64,000 nt of DNA. Origin: Desulfoluna spongiiphila (lineage in GTDB: Bacteria; Desulfobacterota; Desulfobacteria; Desulfobacterales; Desulfolunaceae). Below the pieces are notes generated by a model. That model had not been told where the DNA came from, did not search any database, and saw nothing but the letters and a program-made list of their open reading frames with translations. This document shows positions 52,910 to 61,262 of this stretch, in pieces (within the stretch, counting starts at the first letter, position 1; every line of letters begins with the position of its first letter). The stretch lies in the NCBI RefSeq assembly GCF_900101345.1, contig NZ_FMUX01000008.1:70650-134649 (forward strand), in the 5' to 3' direction. The translations under genes and the position numbers were made by a program.

Positions 52910-54793
52910 TCACATGGCATATTGTTTCAACTTCCGATAGAGCGTTGCCCGGGAGATCCCCAGGATCTTGGCGGTGCGGGCCATGTTGTGGGCCGTCGCC
53001 TCCAGGGTGTCCAGGATCATCTTCCGGTTCATCTCTTCCAGGGTGCCTGCCTGGGTGGGCCTGTCCGCCGGGGCAGGGGAGAGGCTCAGGTGCTCCGGCC
53101 TCAACTCTTTGCCTTCACAGAGGTGCAGGGCTCGCTGCATGCAGTTCTCAAGCTCCCGGACGTTGCCGGGCCAGGGGTGTGAGCAAAGGAGGTCCCGGGC
53201 ATCCTGGCTGAGGCCGGGGGGATCATCGGCGTTTTCCGCCAGAAAAAGGGCCGACAGGGCAAGGATGTCCTCCGGCCCTCTTTTGTTTAGAGCGGGGATG
53301 GCGATGGGGAAGACGTTGAGGCGGTAGTAGAGGTCCTCCCGGAACCGGCCTTCGCGGATGGCCTCAAGGAGGTTGACGTGGGTGCTGGCGATGATGCGGG
53401 TGTTGATCTTCACGGGCTTGTCGGCCCCGATACGGTACACCTCGCCGGTCTGGAGGACCCGCAGGAGCTTCACCTGCATCTTGTGGGGCATGTCTCCGAT
53501 CTCGTCGAGAAGGATGGTGCCCGTGTTGGCCAGCTCGAATTTCCCGGGCTTGCCCCCCTTGGAGGCCCCGGTAAAGGTCCCCTCCACGTATCCGAAGAGC
53601 TCGCTCTCCAGAAGGTTTGCGGGGATGGCCCCGCAGTTGATGGGCACAAAGGCGTTCTGGCTCCGGTCGCTCAGGTTGTGGATCGCCTGGGCAAAAAGCT
53701 CCTTGCCCGTGCCGGTCTCCCCTTGGAGCAGCACGGTGGTGTCTGAAGAAGCGGCTCTCTTGGCAAGGTTCAGGGCATCCACAAAGGGAGGGCAGGAGCC
53801 CACCAGGCTGTCGAAGGTAAAATGGGCCCGGGTACCCGCAATGGTGTCTGCCAGCCTGTAGATCTCCTTGACCTCGGAGAAGGTGATGAGGGCTCCAAGG
53901 CGCTCGCCTTCCGGGGACATCACCAGCTGCACGGTGTGGATCAGGGTCAGGGTCTGGTTGTTGATCTTGAGGCGGCTCTCCTTGTTCACCCAGGATTCCG
54001 GCCGTGTCTGCACATCATCCAGGTCGATCTTCAACCCCTTGAGGGACGAAATGGGCTGGCCCTCCAAGTTGTCCATTTTCAGGATCTCCGCTCCCCTCCG
54101 ATTCACCCGCCAGATCTGCTTTCCGCTGTTGATGATGATGAGCCCCGTCCGGGAGGTGGCGATGACCTGGTCCAGGAACCGCACGTTCAAGGCCAGCTCT
54201 TTGTTGCGCCGGAGCACCCGGAGCTGCTGTTCGGCGGCCCGGGCCGCGGTGGTGACCATGTAGAGGGTGTGGGGGTGGGCTTTGTCCGAGGGGCCCGATA
54301 CGGCAATGATGCCGATGAGTTTCCGGTCCTTGCCGAACACCGGGGCCGTGGAGCTGGTCAGGCCGTGGGCCTGGCGGCAGTAGTGCTCGTCCCCGATGAG
54401 CTGGATGGGGCTTTCGAGCTTCAGGCACAGGGCGATGGCCGTGGTGCCCACATCTTTTTCCGTCCACCGGTAGCCGGGAATACAGTTCCGTTTGGCGGCG
54501 TTCTCGATGAGGTTGCTGCTTCCCTCGATATGCAGAATGTATCCGTCGGGGTCCACGGCGGCGATAACGAACTCGTTGGGGGAGAGAAAATTGTAAAACT
54601 CTTCAAACTGGGGCAACAAGACGTCCAGGAGATCCCCGTTGTCCTGCCGCTTCGCCTTGAGCTCGGCAGGGGAGAGGAGGGCCTGACGGGTGTTGCGCAG
54701 GATGGGGTCTATGCCCCGCACCGTTGAACGTCGGTGGGATAGTTCAATCTGTCTTCGCATCTCATCGACGCCGAGAATCTGTCCTTGCTTCAT
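52910..54793 (-). CDS. Sigma-54-dependent activator of the AcoR type
   Basis: 627 residues: an N-terminal GAF-like sensory region (about 50-190, with FEEFYNFLSPNEFVIAAVDP), a PAS-like region (about 200-310), the AAA+ sigma-54 domain with Walker A QGETGTGKELFAQAIHN near 357 and Walker B ILLDEIGDMP, and a Fis-type helix-turn-helix at the end (NMARTAKILGISRATLYRKL). The sigma-54 contact loop reads GTFTGA instead of the usual GAFTGA. It faces the oxidase/TRAP operon, which carries a -24/-12 promoter, so it is its likely activator. ATG 54793 is used; the frame is open slightly upstream. Confidence 0.92.
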   Translation of the reverse strand: MKQGQILGVDEMRRQIELSHRRSTVRGIDPILRNTRQALLSPAELKAKRQDNGDLLDVLLPQFEEFYNFLSPNEFVIAAVDPDGYILHIEGSSNLIENAAKRNCIPGYRWTEKDVGTTAIALCLKLESPIQLIGDEHYCRQAHGLTSSTAPVFGKDRKLIGIIAVSGPSDKAHPHTLYMVTTAARAAEQQLRVLRRNKELALNVRFLDQVIATSRTGLIIINSGKQIWRVNRRGAEILKMDNLEGQPISSLKGLKIDLDDVQTRPESWVNKESRLKINNQTLTLIHTVQLVMSPEGERLGALITFSEVKEIYRLADTIAGTRAHFTFDSLVGSCPPFVDALNLAKRAASSDTTVLLQGETGTGKELFAQAIHNLSDRSQNAFVPINCGAIPANLLESELFGYVEGTFTGASKGGKPGKFELANTGTILLDEIGDMPHKMQVKLLRVLQTGEVYRIGADKPVKINTRIIASTHVNLLEAIREGRFREDLYYRLNVFPIAIPALNKRGPEDILALSALFLAENADDPPGLSQDARDLLCSHPWPGNVRELENCMQRALHLCEGKELRPEHLSLSPAPADRPTQAGTLEEMNRKMILDTLEATAHNMARTAKILGISRATLYRKLKQYAM

Positions 54794-55201
54794 GGGCCCC
54801 CCGGGGTGTCTTCTTGGATTGAGGTAACACGATGATTCGCATTTTGACACATGTCGCATTTTGAATCAATTCTTTCCTATCGCTTTAAAAACAGTCGCTT
54901 CCAAGCCCACACTCCCTGGGAGATTCTCAAAATGAAACAGTCTGACCCCTTCAGCCGGCCGGAATCGCTACCCCACGCCCCGGAATCACCCACCGTCAAA
55001 TAAATCGATACCCCGTCAATAAAAGCCCTTACGCCCAATCATTGACGCTCCGGTTTAACGCCTTGGTACACCCTTTGCTTCGTCAGGTGGGCACGTCAAT
55101 CCGATTCACATTCCATGTAAGGGTGCAACGATCTATGAAGACACCACGCTTAACCCCTGGCCGATGCGTGCCACCCATGGGGCCAACCCGGGAGGTGCCC
55201 C
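54794..55201. other. Divergent control region of the oxidase/TRAP operon
   Basis: About 400 bases without a gene. It holds the -24/-12 promoter (55064-55079) and four copies of CGTCAA(T/A): about 54994-55000, 55014-55020, 55041-55047 (inverted, ATTGACG) and 55094-55100. The inverted pair at 55014/55041 lies 20-60 bases upstream of the promoter and is a candidate enhancer-type binding site for the activator. Confidence 0.5.
55064..55079 (+). promoter_or_regulatory. Sigma-54 (-24/-12) promoter of the oxidase/TRAP operon
   Basis: TGGTAC-ACCCT-TTGCT matches the sigma-54 consensus with correct spacing of the GG and GC pairs. Transcription would begin near 55091, 110 bases before the first ATG. 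The divergent AcoR-type activator supports it. Confidence 0.75.
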
Positions 55202-56323
55202 ATGAAAACCGTTGATATTCTCGTGATCGGGGGTGGGCTCTCCGGTGCGGCCACGGCCCTGGGCCTCATGCGCCGGGCCGCGGGCAGGGTCATCCTCCTG
55301 GACGAACAGCTTCCCAGCCAGCGACTCTCCCGCGGAAACTTCGGGCTCACCTGGTTCATGTGCAAAGGAACCGGCAACCCCGCCTATGCCCGGTGGTGCC
55401 GTATGGCTGCACAGCAATGGCCCGGGTTTGCCGCCCAGCTCAAAGAAGAATCCGGCTACGATGTGGAACTCGAATGGACGGGAGGCGCCGTCCACGCCTT
55501 TGGGGAAGCCGAGCTCCAGGGCTATGCGGACTCCGTGGCCGGCCTCACCGCCACCTGCGCCGAGGCCGGGCTCGATTACCCGGTGCGTATCCTGAACCGC
55601 TCCGAGTTCGCAGACATTGTGCCCGGCATGACCCTTGGGGACGAGGTCTCAGGGGCCATGTACACCGAAGAGCAAGGCCACGTGAACCCGTTGAAGCTTC
55701 TGGCGGCCATGCGGTGCGCCTTCCAGAGAAAGGGCGGAGAGTACCGGGGTGACGAGAGCGCCCGGCAGGTGGTCCCCCAAAAAAACGGAACGGTAAAGGT
55801 GACGACCACCCGGGGTGAATACCTGTGCGAGAAGGTGGTCATCGCCTCCGGCCACGGGTCGACCCGCCTGGTGGCGCCTTTGGGGGAAAAGCTGTCCATC
55901 TACCCCCAGCGCGGCCAGCTCATGGTCACGGAGCGGCACAAGCGCCTGCTTCGGGTGCCCCTTCTCAGCGTTCGCCAGACCGCCGACGGCACCTTCATGA
56001 TCGGCCTCTCGTCGGAAGACACGGCCCTGGACACCCGGGTCACCCCCGAGGCCATGCAATCCCAGGCGCAAAACGCCATCCGCCTCTTTCCCATGCTGGG
56101 CAAGCTCAACTGGGTCCGCTCATGGGGAGCGATCCGGGTCATGACCCCGGACGGGGCCCCCATCTACAGCCGGATCCCGGGCCACGAGAACATCACGGTC
56201 CTGGCCCTGCACAGCGCCGTCTCCCTGGCCCCCCTGCAGGCAAGCGACATAGCCGCATGGATTCTGGACGAGGGCGAACACGATATCATCTCTCACTTCA
56301 GCAACGGACGCTTTCATGTTTAA
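55202..56323 (+). CDS. FAD-dependent oxidoreductase of the DAO type (amino acid/opine dehydrogenase subunit)
   Basis: 373 residues; the N-terminal dinucleotide-binding motif VDILVIGGGLSGAATALGLM and LLDEQLPSQ are typical of D-amino-acid-oxidase-fold enzymes (glycine oxidase, HcnC, OoxB/NoxB, D-hydroxyproline dehydrogenase beta). The C-terminal RSWGAIRVMTPDGAPIYSRI also fits. It is translationally linked to a small [2Fe-2S] protein and a second flavoprotein, which together make up the known three-part dehydrogenases. The substrate is likely a secondary amine, imino acid or opine imported by the TRAP system encoded downstream (inference). Confidence 0.88.
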   Translation: MKTVDILVIGGGLSGAATALGLMRRAAGRVILLDEQLPSQRLSRGNFGLTWFMCKGTGNPAYARWCRMAAQQWPGFAAQLKEESGYDVELEWTGGAVHAFGEAELQGYADSVAGLTATCAEAGLDYPVRILNRSEFADIVPGMTLGDEVSGAMYTEEQGHVNPLKLLAAMRCAFQRKGGEYRGDESARQVVPQKNGTVKVTTTRGEYLCEKVVIASGHGSTRLVAPLGEKLSIYPQRGQLMVTERHKRLLRVPLLSVRQTADGTFMIGLSSEDTALDTRVTPEAMQSQAQNAIRLFPMLGKLNWVRSWGAIRVMTPDGAPIYSRIPGHENITVLALHSAVSLAPLQASDIAAWILDEGEHDIISHFSNGRFHV

Positions 56324-56615
56324 ACACGACAAAAAAAAGAGACCCGACACGGTCTCGGTGATCCTGGACGACCGAGCCGTGGACCTTCCCGCCCGGGTGA
56401 GCGTGGCCGCAGGCCTTTTGGACATCGGTGAGATCATCTCCCGAACCTCACCGTCGTCCGGAAAGCCCTGTGCCCCCCACTGCCTCATGGGGGTCTGCTT
56501 TGAGTGCCTCATGGAGATAGACGGGGTGAAACGCCAGGCCTGCATGACCGAGGCCCGGGAGGGCATGGTGATCCGTCGCCACCTTGACCCGGAAGACAAA
56601 GGAGACTGCCCATGA
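56316..56615 (+). CDS. [2Fe-2S] ferredoxin-like subunit of the dehydrogenase
   Basis: 99 residues; GKPCAPHCLMGVCFECLMEI followed by RQACMT gives the cysteine set C-x3-C-x4-C-x2-C...C for a [2Fe-2S] cluster, as in HcnA and the small subunits of opine oxidases. It overlaps both neighbours (8 and 4 bases). It passes electrons between the two flavoproteins. Confidence 0.9.
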   Translation: MFKHDKKKRPDTVSVILDDRAVDLPARVSVAAGLLDIGEIISRTSPSSGKPCAPHCLMGVCFECLMEIDGVKRQACMTEAREGMVIRRHLDPEDKGDCP

Positions 56616-58033
56616 ACCATCATTGCGATGTCGTCGTCATCGGTGCCGGACCGGCCGGGCTTGCCGCAAGCGCAACCCTTGCCGAGATGGGCCTTGATGT
56701 CCTGACCCTGGATGAGCAGCATCGGGTGGGCGGGCAGATCTACCGCCATGTGGAGGTGGCTCCCAAGGCGGCCCACACCCTTTTCGGCCCCGATTACAGC
56801 CGGGGCCTTGACCTGGTCAACGAATTTCGAAAAAGCGGTGCCCGGCATGAACCGGGGGCCAGCGTGTGGCAGGTGGAGCCCGATGGCACCGTCTGTTATT
56901 CCCAGGCCGGAGCCTCCCGGCGGATCCGGGCCAACTACATCGTGGCCGCCACCGGGGCCATGGAGCGTCCCATGCCCATTCCCGGATGGACCCTTCCCGG
57001 TGTCATGGGAGCGGGAGCCGCCAACAACCTGGCCAAGGAGGCCGGCCTCACCCCTTCGGGACGGGTGGTCCTTGCGGGAAGCGGCCCTCTGCTGCTCCTG
57101 GAAGCTTCCCTGCTGATCAAAAAAGGGGTGAACATTGCCGCCATCCTCGAAACCACCCCTACGATTCCCTCTGTCTGGGCCCTGCCCAGGGCTCCCCAGG
57201 CCCTGCTCCGGTCTGATTTTCTCCTGAAAGGGGCCCTCATGATGCGGGAGATCAAGCGCTCCGGCGTCTCCCACTACAAAGGGGTGACCGGTATCCGCGC
57301 CCTGGGGGAGGAGGCCGTGGAGTCGGTGGAAGCCGTCTGCGGGGACAAGACCCTGCACTTGAAGGCCGACATGCTCCTGCTTCACTTCGGGGTCATCCCC
57401 AACACCCACATCTTCCGGCAGATGGGATGCCGCATGGCGTGGAACCCGCGTCAACGATGCTGGACTCCGGCCTGTGACCCCTGGGGGCGGACCAATTTCG
57501 AGCGCGTCTTTGCCGCAGGCGACGGAGCCGGGGTGTCCGGGGCCCTGGCAGCCCGGTACAAAGGGGAACTCGCCGCCCTGGAGATCGCCCGCTGCCTGGG
57601 CATCCTCTCCGAAGAGGAGCGCAACACCCGTGCCCTTCCTCTCCGCAAGGCGAAAATGCACGATGCCTGGCCCCGTCCCTTCATCGATGCCCTGTATGCA
57701 CCGCAGCCCGGGCAGTTCCTCTTTACGGACGACACCGTGCTGTGCCGATGCGAAAATGTCACCGTGGGCGAGGTACGCAAGGTGGTGGGGGAGGGCGTCC
57801 GGGACGTCAACGAGGTTAAAATCATCACACGCTGCGGCATGGGCCCCTGCCAGGGACGTATGTGCGGACCGGCCCTGGCCGAGGTGGTGGGCTCGGCCCT
57901 TAAGATCTCCCCGCATCGCACCGGGCAGCTCTCGGTGCGGCCACCGCTGAAACCTATCCCCTTAGAGGAGATCGCCGCCATGGACCTCAGCGCAGGCACC
58001 GACGGCGGCAACTGGTTGCTGGACAAGAAATAA
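56612..58033 (+). CDS. NAD(P)/FAD oxidoreductase with BFD-like [2Fe-2S] domain (HcnB/OoxA-like)
   Basis: 473 residues. The N-terminal FAD motif VVVIGAGPAGLAASATLAEM, GGQIYRHVE, a second nucleotide motif GRVVLAGSGPLLLLEASLL and GVIPNTHIFRQMG make up a two-dinucleotide-binding flavoprotein. The C-terminus (from about 375) has CRCENVTVGEVRK and RCGMGPCQGRMCG, four cysteines for a BFD-like [2Fe-2S] cluster. This is the alpha subunit layout of hydrogen cyanide synthase and octopine/nopaline oxidases. It is coupled to the ferredoxin gene. Confidence 0.9.
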   Translation: MNHHCDVVVIGAGPAGLAASATLAEMGLDVLTLDEQHRVGGQIYRHVEVAPKAAHTLFGPDYSRGLDLVNEFRKSGARHEPGASVWQVEPDGTVCYSQAGASRRIRANYIVAATGAMERPMPIPGWTLPGVMGAGAANNLAKEAGLTPSGRVVLAGSGPLLLLEASLLIKKGVNIAAILETTPTIPSVWALPRAPQALLRSDFLLKGALMMREIKRSGVSHYKGVTGIRALGEEAVESVEAVCGDKTLHLKADMLLLHFGVIPNTHIFRQMGCRMAWNPRQRCWTPACDPWGRTNFERVFAAGDGAGVSGALAARYKGELAALEIARCLGILSEEERNTRALPLRKAKMHDAWPRPFIDALYAPQPGQFLFTDDTVLCRCENVTVGEVRKVVGEGVRDVNEVKIITRCGMGPCQGRMCGPALAEVVGSALKISPHRTGQLSVRPPLKPIPLEEIAAMDLSAGTDGGNWLLDKK

Positions 58034-58046
58034 AAAGGAGTGTGGA

Positions 58047-58541
58047 ATGGAAAAACTGTTCAAATACACGCTGACTGCGCTGATCACCGTTGTCGCTGCC
58101 CTGGAATTCTACCAGGTGGTCATGCGCTATGTCCTTGAGCTTCCGGTGATGGGGCTGGACGAGATCCTCGTGTATCCCACCTTGTGGCTCTACTTTTTGG
58201 GCAGCGTCAACGCAAGCCGGGAAGACACCCAGATCAAGGCCAATGTCCTGGATATTTTTCTGGGCACCCCCCGATCACGGCTGATGGTGCGGATCATCGC
58301 CGATATCATGTCCGTTGTGGTCTCCATCTGGCTGACCTACTGGGCCTGGGACTACTTCCGCTACGCCCTGAGGGTCTGGAAGGAGAGCCCCACCCTGTAC
58401 ATCCCCACCTTCTACGCCGAATGCGCCTTCTTCCTCGGCATGGCGCTCATGACCCTCTACACCGCCTGGCACCTCGTGAAAAACACCCGGGAATTCATTG
58501 CCCTTTCCCATACCGCAAGGAGGCTCGCATGGAAATCGTAA
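58047..58541 (+). CDS. TRAP transporter small membrane subunit (DctQ)
   Basis: 164 residues, four membrane helices. ALITVVAALEFYQVVMRYVL at the N-terminus, LDEILVYPTLWLYFLGSVNA SRE and the pattern of the DctQ family are clear. AAGGAGTG lies before the ATG. It partners the DctM-like channel, whose start lies inside this gene's last codons. Confidence 0.92.
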   Translation: MEKLFKYTLTALITVVAALEFYQVVMRYVLELPVMGLDEILVYPTLWLYFLGSVNASREDTQIKANVLDIFLGTPRSRLMVRIIADIMSVVVSIWLTYWAWDYFRYALRVWKESPTLYIPTFYAECAFFLGMALMTLYTAWHLVKNTREFIALSHTARRLAWKS

Positions 58542-59833
58542 CCGTCTCTCTCATCGCTTTGGGGCTCCTTGTCCTCATGCTGAGCTTCGGGGTGCCCCTG
58601 CCGTTTTGCTTCGGCGGTGCCCTCATGACCATGGTGGGCCTGGGCGGCGCCAGCATGAAAGGCACCATGGTCTGGGGATTCAGCCAGCTGGCCAACCCCG
58701 TGCTCCTGTGTATCCCGTTGTTCGTCTTTGCAGGGACCCTCATGAGTGAAAGCGGCATCGCCGCAAGCCTTCTGCGCTTCGTCAATGTCTTTGTGGGCCG
58801 CATCCGTGGCGGCTTGGGGGTGGTGGCCACGGTGAGCTGCGCCATCATCGGGGCCATCTCCGGCAGCGGGCTCACCGGTGTGGCCGCCACAGGCCCCATC
58901 CTCATCCCGGAGATGGACGCCAAGGGGTACCCGAGGGGGTATGCCACGGCCCTGGTGGCCAACTCGTCCATCCTGGGGCTGTTGATCCCGCCCAGCGTCA
59001 CCATGATCATCTACGGCTGGGTCACCGACACCTCCATCCTCGCCTGTTTTCTCGCCACCATGGGGCCGGGCCTTCTCATCACCTTTCTCTTTTCCGTGGT
59101 GAACATGGTCCTTGCCCGAAAATTTCCCCTGGTGCTGGATCCGCCCAAGCCTGTGGAGGAGGCCGTTCGGGAAGGGGTAAGCCTGACCTCCAAGGCCATT
59201 CCGGCCCTCATCATGCCCCTGATCATTTTGGGCGGCATTTACGGGGGCATCATGACCCCCACCGAAGCGGCGGCCGTTGCCGTAATCTACGCACTGCCCG
59301 TGGGGTTCCTCGTCTACCGGGGCCTCTCCTTCGACACCTTCTTCAAGGCCGCCAAAAACTCGGCCACCTCCGTTGGCGCCATCATGGTGATGATCGTCTT
59401 CAGCCTGATGCTCAGCCAGATCTTTGTCATGGAAGATGTACCCCAGGCCCTGGTGGAGGGCATCTTCACCGTGACCCAGAACAAGGTCCTGCTGCTTATC
59501 CTCATCAACTTTCTTCTGTTCTTCGTGGGGATGATCGTCAACGACATCACCGCCATTATCCTGCTGGCCCCGCTGCTGCTGCCCCTTATGGGAGCCATCG
59601 GCGTCAGCCCGGTTCAATTTGCAGCCATCATGGGCGTCAACACCGCCATGGGCGGAGTGACCCCTCCCTATGCCAGCATCCTCTACCTCGGGATGCGCAT
59701 CGGAAAAGTGGAATTTTCAGAGGTGATCAAGCCGGCGATGATCCTCATCATCTTCGGGTATGTCCCCGTGGTTTTTCTGACCTCGTTATGGCCGAAACTT
59801 TCCCTGTTCATCCCGGGACTGTTCGGATATTAA
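58529..59833 (+). CDS. TRAP transporter large permease (DctM)
   Basis: 434 residues starting at ATG 58529 with GGAGG seven bases upstream; the frame is open upstream only as a shadow of dctQ. Landmarks: LSFGVPLPFCFGGALMTMVG, NPVLLCIPLFVFAGTLMSES, AIIGAISGSGLTGVAATGPI, NSSILGLLIPPSVTMIIYGW and MGVNTAMGGVTPPYASILYL. It moves the ligand delivered by DctP, driven by a Na+ or H+ gradient. Twelve helices are expected for the family. Confidence 0.94.
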   Translation: MEIVTVSLIALGLLVLMLSFGVPLPFCFGGALMTMVGLGGASMKGTMVWGFSQLANPVLLCIPLFVFAGTLMSESGIAASLLRFVNVFVGRIRGGLGVVATVSCAIIGAISGSGLTGVAATGPILIPEMDAKGYPRGYATALVANSSILGLLIPPSVTMIIYGWVTDTSILACFLATMGPGLLITFLFSVVNMVLARKFPLVLDPPKPVEEAVREGVSLTSKAIPALIMPLIILGGIYGGIMTPTEAAAVAVIYALPVGFLVYRGLSFDTFFKAAKNSATSVGAIMVMIVFSLMLSQIFVMEDVPQALVEGIFTVTQNKVLLLILINFLLFFVGMIVNDITAIILLAPLLLPLMGAIGVSPVQFAAIMGVNTAMGGVTPPYASILYLGMRIGKVEFSEVIKPAMILIIFGYVPVVFLTSLWPKLSLFIPGLFGY

Positions 59834-59955
59834 TCAAGGGTTTAGACCGGATATTTCACGGAAAGCACCAAAAATCGTTTCGTATTGATTTTTATCCATG
59901 GGTTTTTCATAAAATATCCGGGATAGGCAAGCAACAACGTAGGAGGAGTGACGCA

Positions 59956-60954
59956 ATGACCAAGACGTTTAGGTACAGCCTCATGGCACTGGCAGGGTGT
60001 TTCGTGTTGATGATCGGCGGAGCCGAGGCACGCACCTGGAAGATTTCCCATGTTCGTCCCCAGGGCACGGCCATTGACAACGACCTGAGATGGTTCACCG
60101 ACACCATCAAGGAGACCACCGCCAAAAAGATCCGCACCAAGGTCTATCCGGCCAGCGCCCTGGGTGACTACACCGTGGTCCAGGAGAGGGTCAGCCTGGG
60201 CGCCGTGGACATGGCCTGCCAGCCCCCCTCATCCGCAGCCGACAAGCGTTTTCAGCTGCCTTATTTCCCGTACATGGTGAAAAACTGGGAACAGGCCCGG
60301 AAAAACTACTCCCCGGGCGCCCCCTTGCGGGGGACCGTTGAGATGCTCTACGCAGAGCAGGGCATCAAACTGATAGCTGCGTGGCCCGTCTACTTCGGCG
60401 GCATCGCCCTCAACACCGCCCCCGTGGCCCAGGGCGACCCGGATGCGGCCAAGGGCATCAAGCTCCGCGTGCCCCCCATGAAGACCTTTCAGCTCATGGC
60501 CGACACCACGGGCTACCTGGGCACCCCCATTCCCTTCTCCGACGCCTTCACCGCCGTCCAGACCGGCGTGGTGGACGGGGTCATCGGCTCCGGTGCCGAA
60601 GGCTACTACGCCTCCTTCCGGGACGTGACCAAGTATTACATCCCGGCCAACACCCACTTTGAGGTGTGGTATTTCATCATGAACCAGGAACTCTACGACA
60701 CCCTGTCGCCTGAACTGCAGGCGCAACTGAAGCAGGTGGCCGCCGAGTTCGAGCAGCGCAGGTGGGACGCCGCCGAAGCAGACCAGAAGGCCAATGAAAA
60801 ACGCCTGGCGGACAGCGGCGCCCAGATCGTTGCCATCAGCGATGCCGAGATCGCCGCCATCGCCAAAAAAATCCAGACCAAGGTCTGGCCCGTGGTCTTG
60901 AAAGACGTGGGCAAAGCCTGGGGCCAGAGCGTCCTGGATGCCATCATCAAATAA
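59956..60954 (+). CDS. TRAP transporter periplasmic binding protein (DctP)
   Basis: 332 residues with signal peptide (YSLMALAGCFVLMIGGAEA) and DctP fold: WKISHVRPQGTAIDNDLRWF, AVDMACQPP, KGIKLRVPPMKTFQLMADTT, TPIPFSDAFTAVQTGVVDGV IGSGAEGYY and the usual arginine (LR VPP). AGGAGG lies upstream of the ATG. The gap to dctM holds an inverted repeat CCGGATATTT/AAATATCCGG (about 59847 and 59908), which may allow separate dosage of the binding protein. Confidence 0.93.
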   Translation: MTKTFRYSLMALAGCFVLMIGGAEARTWKISHVRPQGTAIDNDLRWFTDTIKETTAKKIRTKVYPASALGDYTVVQERVSLGAVDMACQPPSSAADKRFQLPYFPYMVKNWEQARKNYSPGAPLRGTVEMLYAEQGIKLIAAWPVYFGGIALNTAPVAQGDPDAAKGIKLRVPPMKTFQLMADTTGYLGTPIPFSDAFTAVQTGVVDGVIGSGAEGYYASFRDVTKYYIPANTHFEVWYFIMNQELYDTLSPELQAQLKQVAAEFEQRRWDAAEADQKANEKRLADSGAQIVAISDAEIAAIAKKIQTKVWPVVLKDVGKAWGQSVLDAIIK

Positions 60955-60998
60955 CCAAGACTCTCCGATCCCCACCGGGATCCATGTCACATAAAAAA

Positions 60999-61022
60999 AG
61001 CCCCGGGCAGATGCCCGGGGCT
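60999..61022. terminator. Intrinsic terminator after the TRAP operon
   Basis: Stem AGCCCCGGGCA/TGCCCGGGGCT, two-base loop, with seven A before and five T after. It lies 45 bases beyond the dctP stop. Confidence 0.9.
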
Positions 61023-61222
61023 TTTTAGGTTCGCGAATGCTCGCGGCCTTCGTTTGTCGCACCGTAGCCCGATGACGTTGGTTGAGAGGTGACACACAGG
61101 CACAGGCGTTGGCGGATCCTCAGGCCGATCACATTCGCTGGCGGGCTTCGCCCGTATCAACGACAAGCGGTGTTCCCTCGTTCCCAGGCTCCGCCTGGAA
61201 ACAAACCACCGTCATACCTTAT

Positions 61223-61262
61223 GCAATCAGCTTTCGAGGTGGCTCACCTCGCCGCCGGAGGC
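61223..61262. repeat. Dispersed repeat right-end fragment overlapping MFS gene 3' end
   Basis: CAATCAGCTTTCGAGGTGGC to CTCGCCGCCGGAGGC is the last 40 bases of the repeat family. It overlaps the MFS gene so that the C-terminal residues ASGGEVSHLES and the stop codon come from the repeat. Confidence 0.8.

Noticed and set aside
56120..57916. 598-residue minus-strand frame opposite the ferredoxin and flavoprotein genes
   Set aside because: Antisense to three coupled genes with catalytic and cluster motifs; no motifs of its own.
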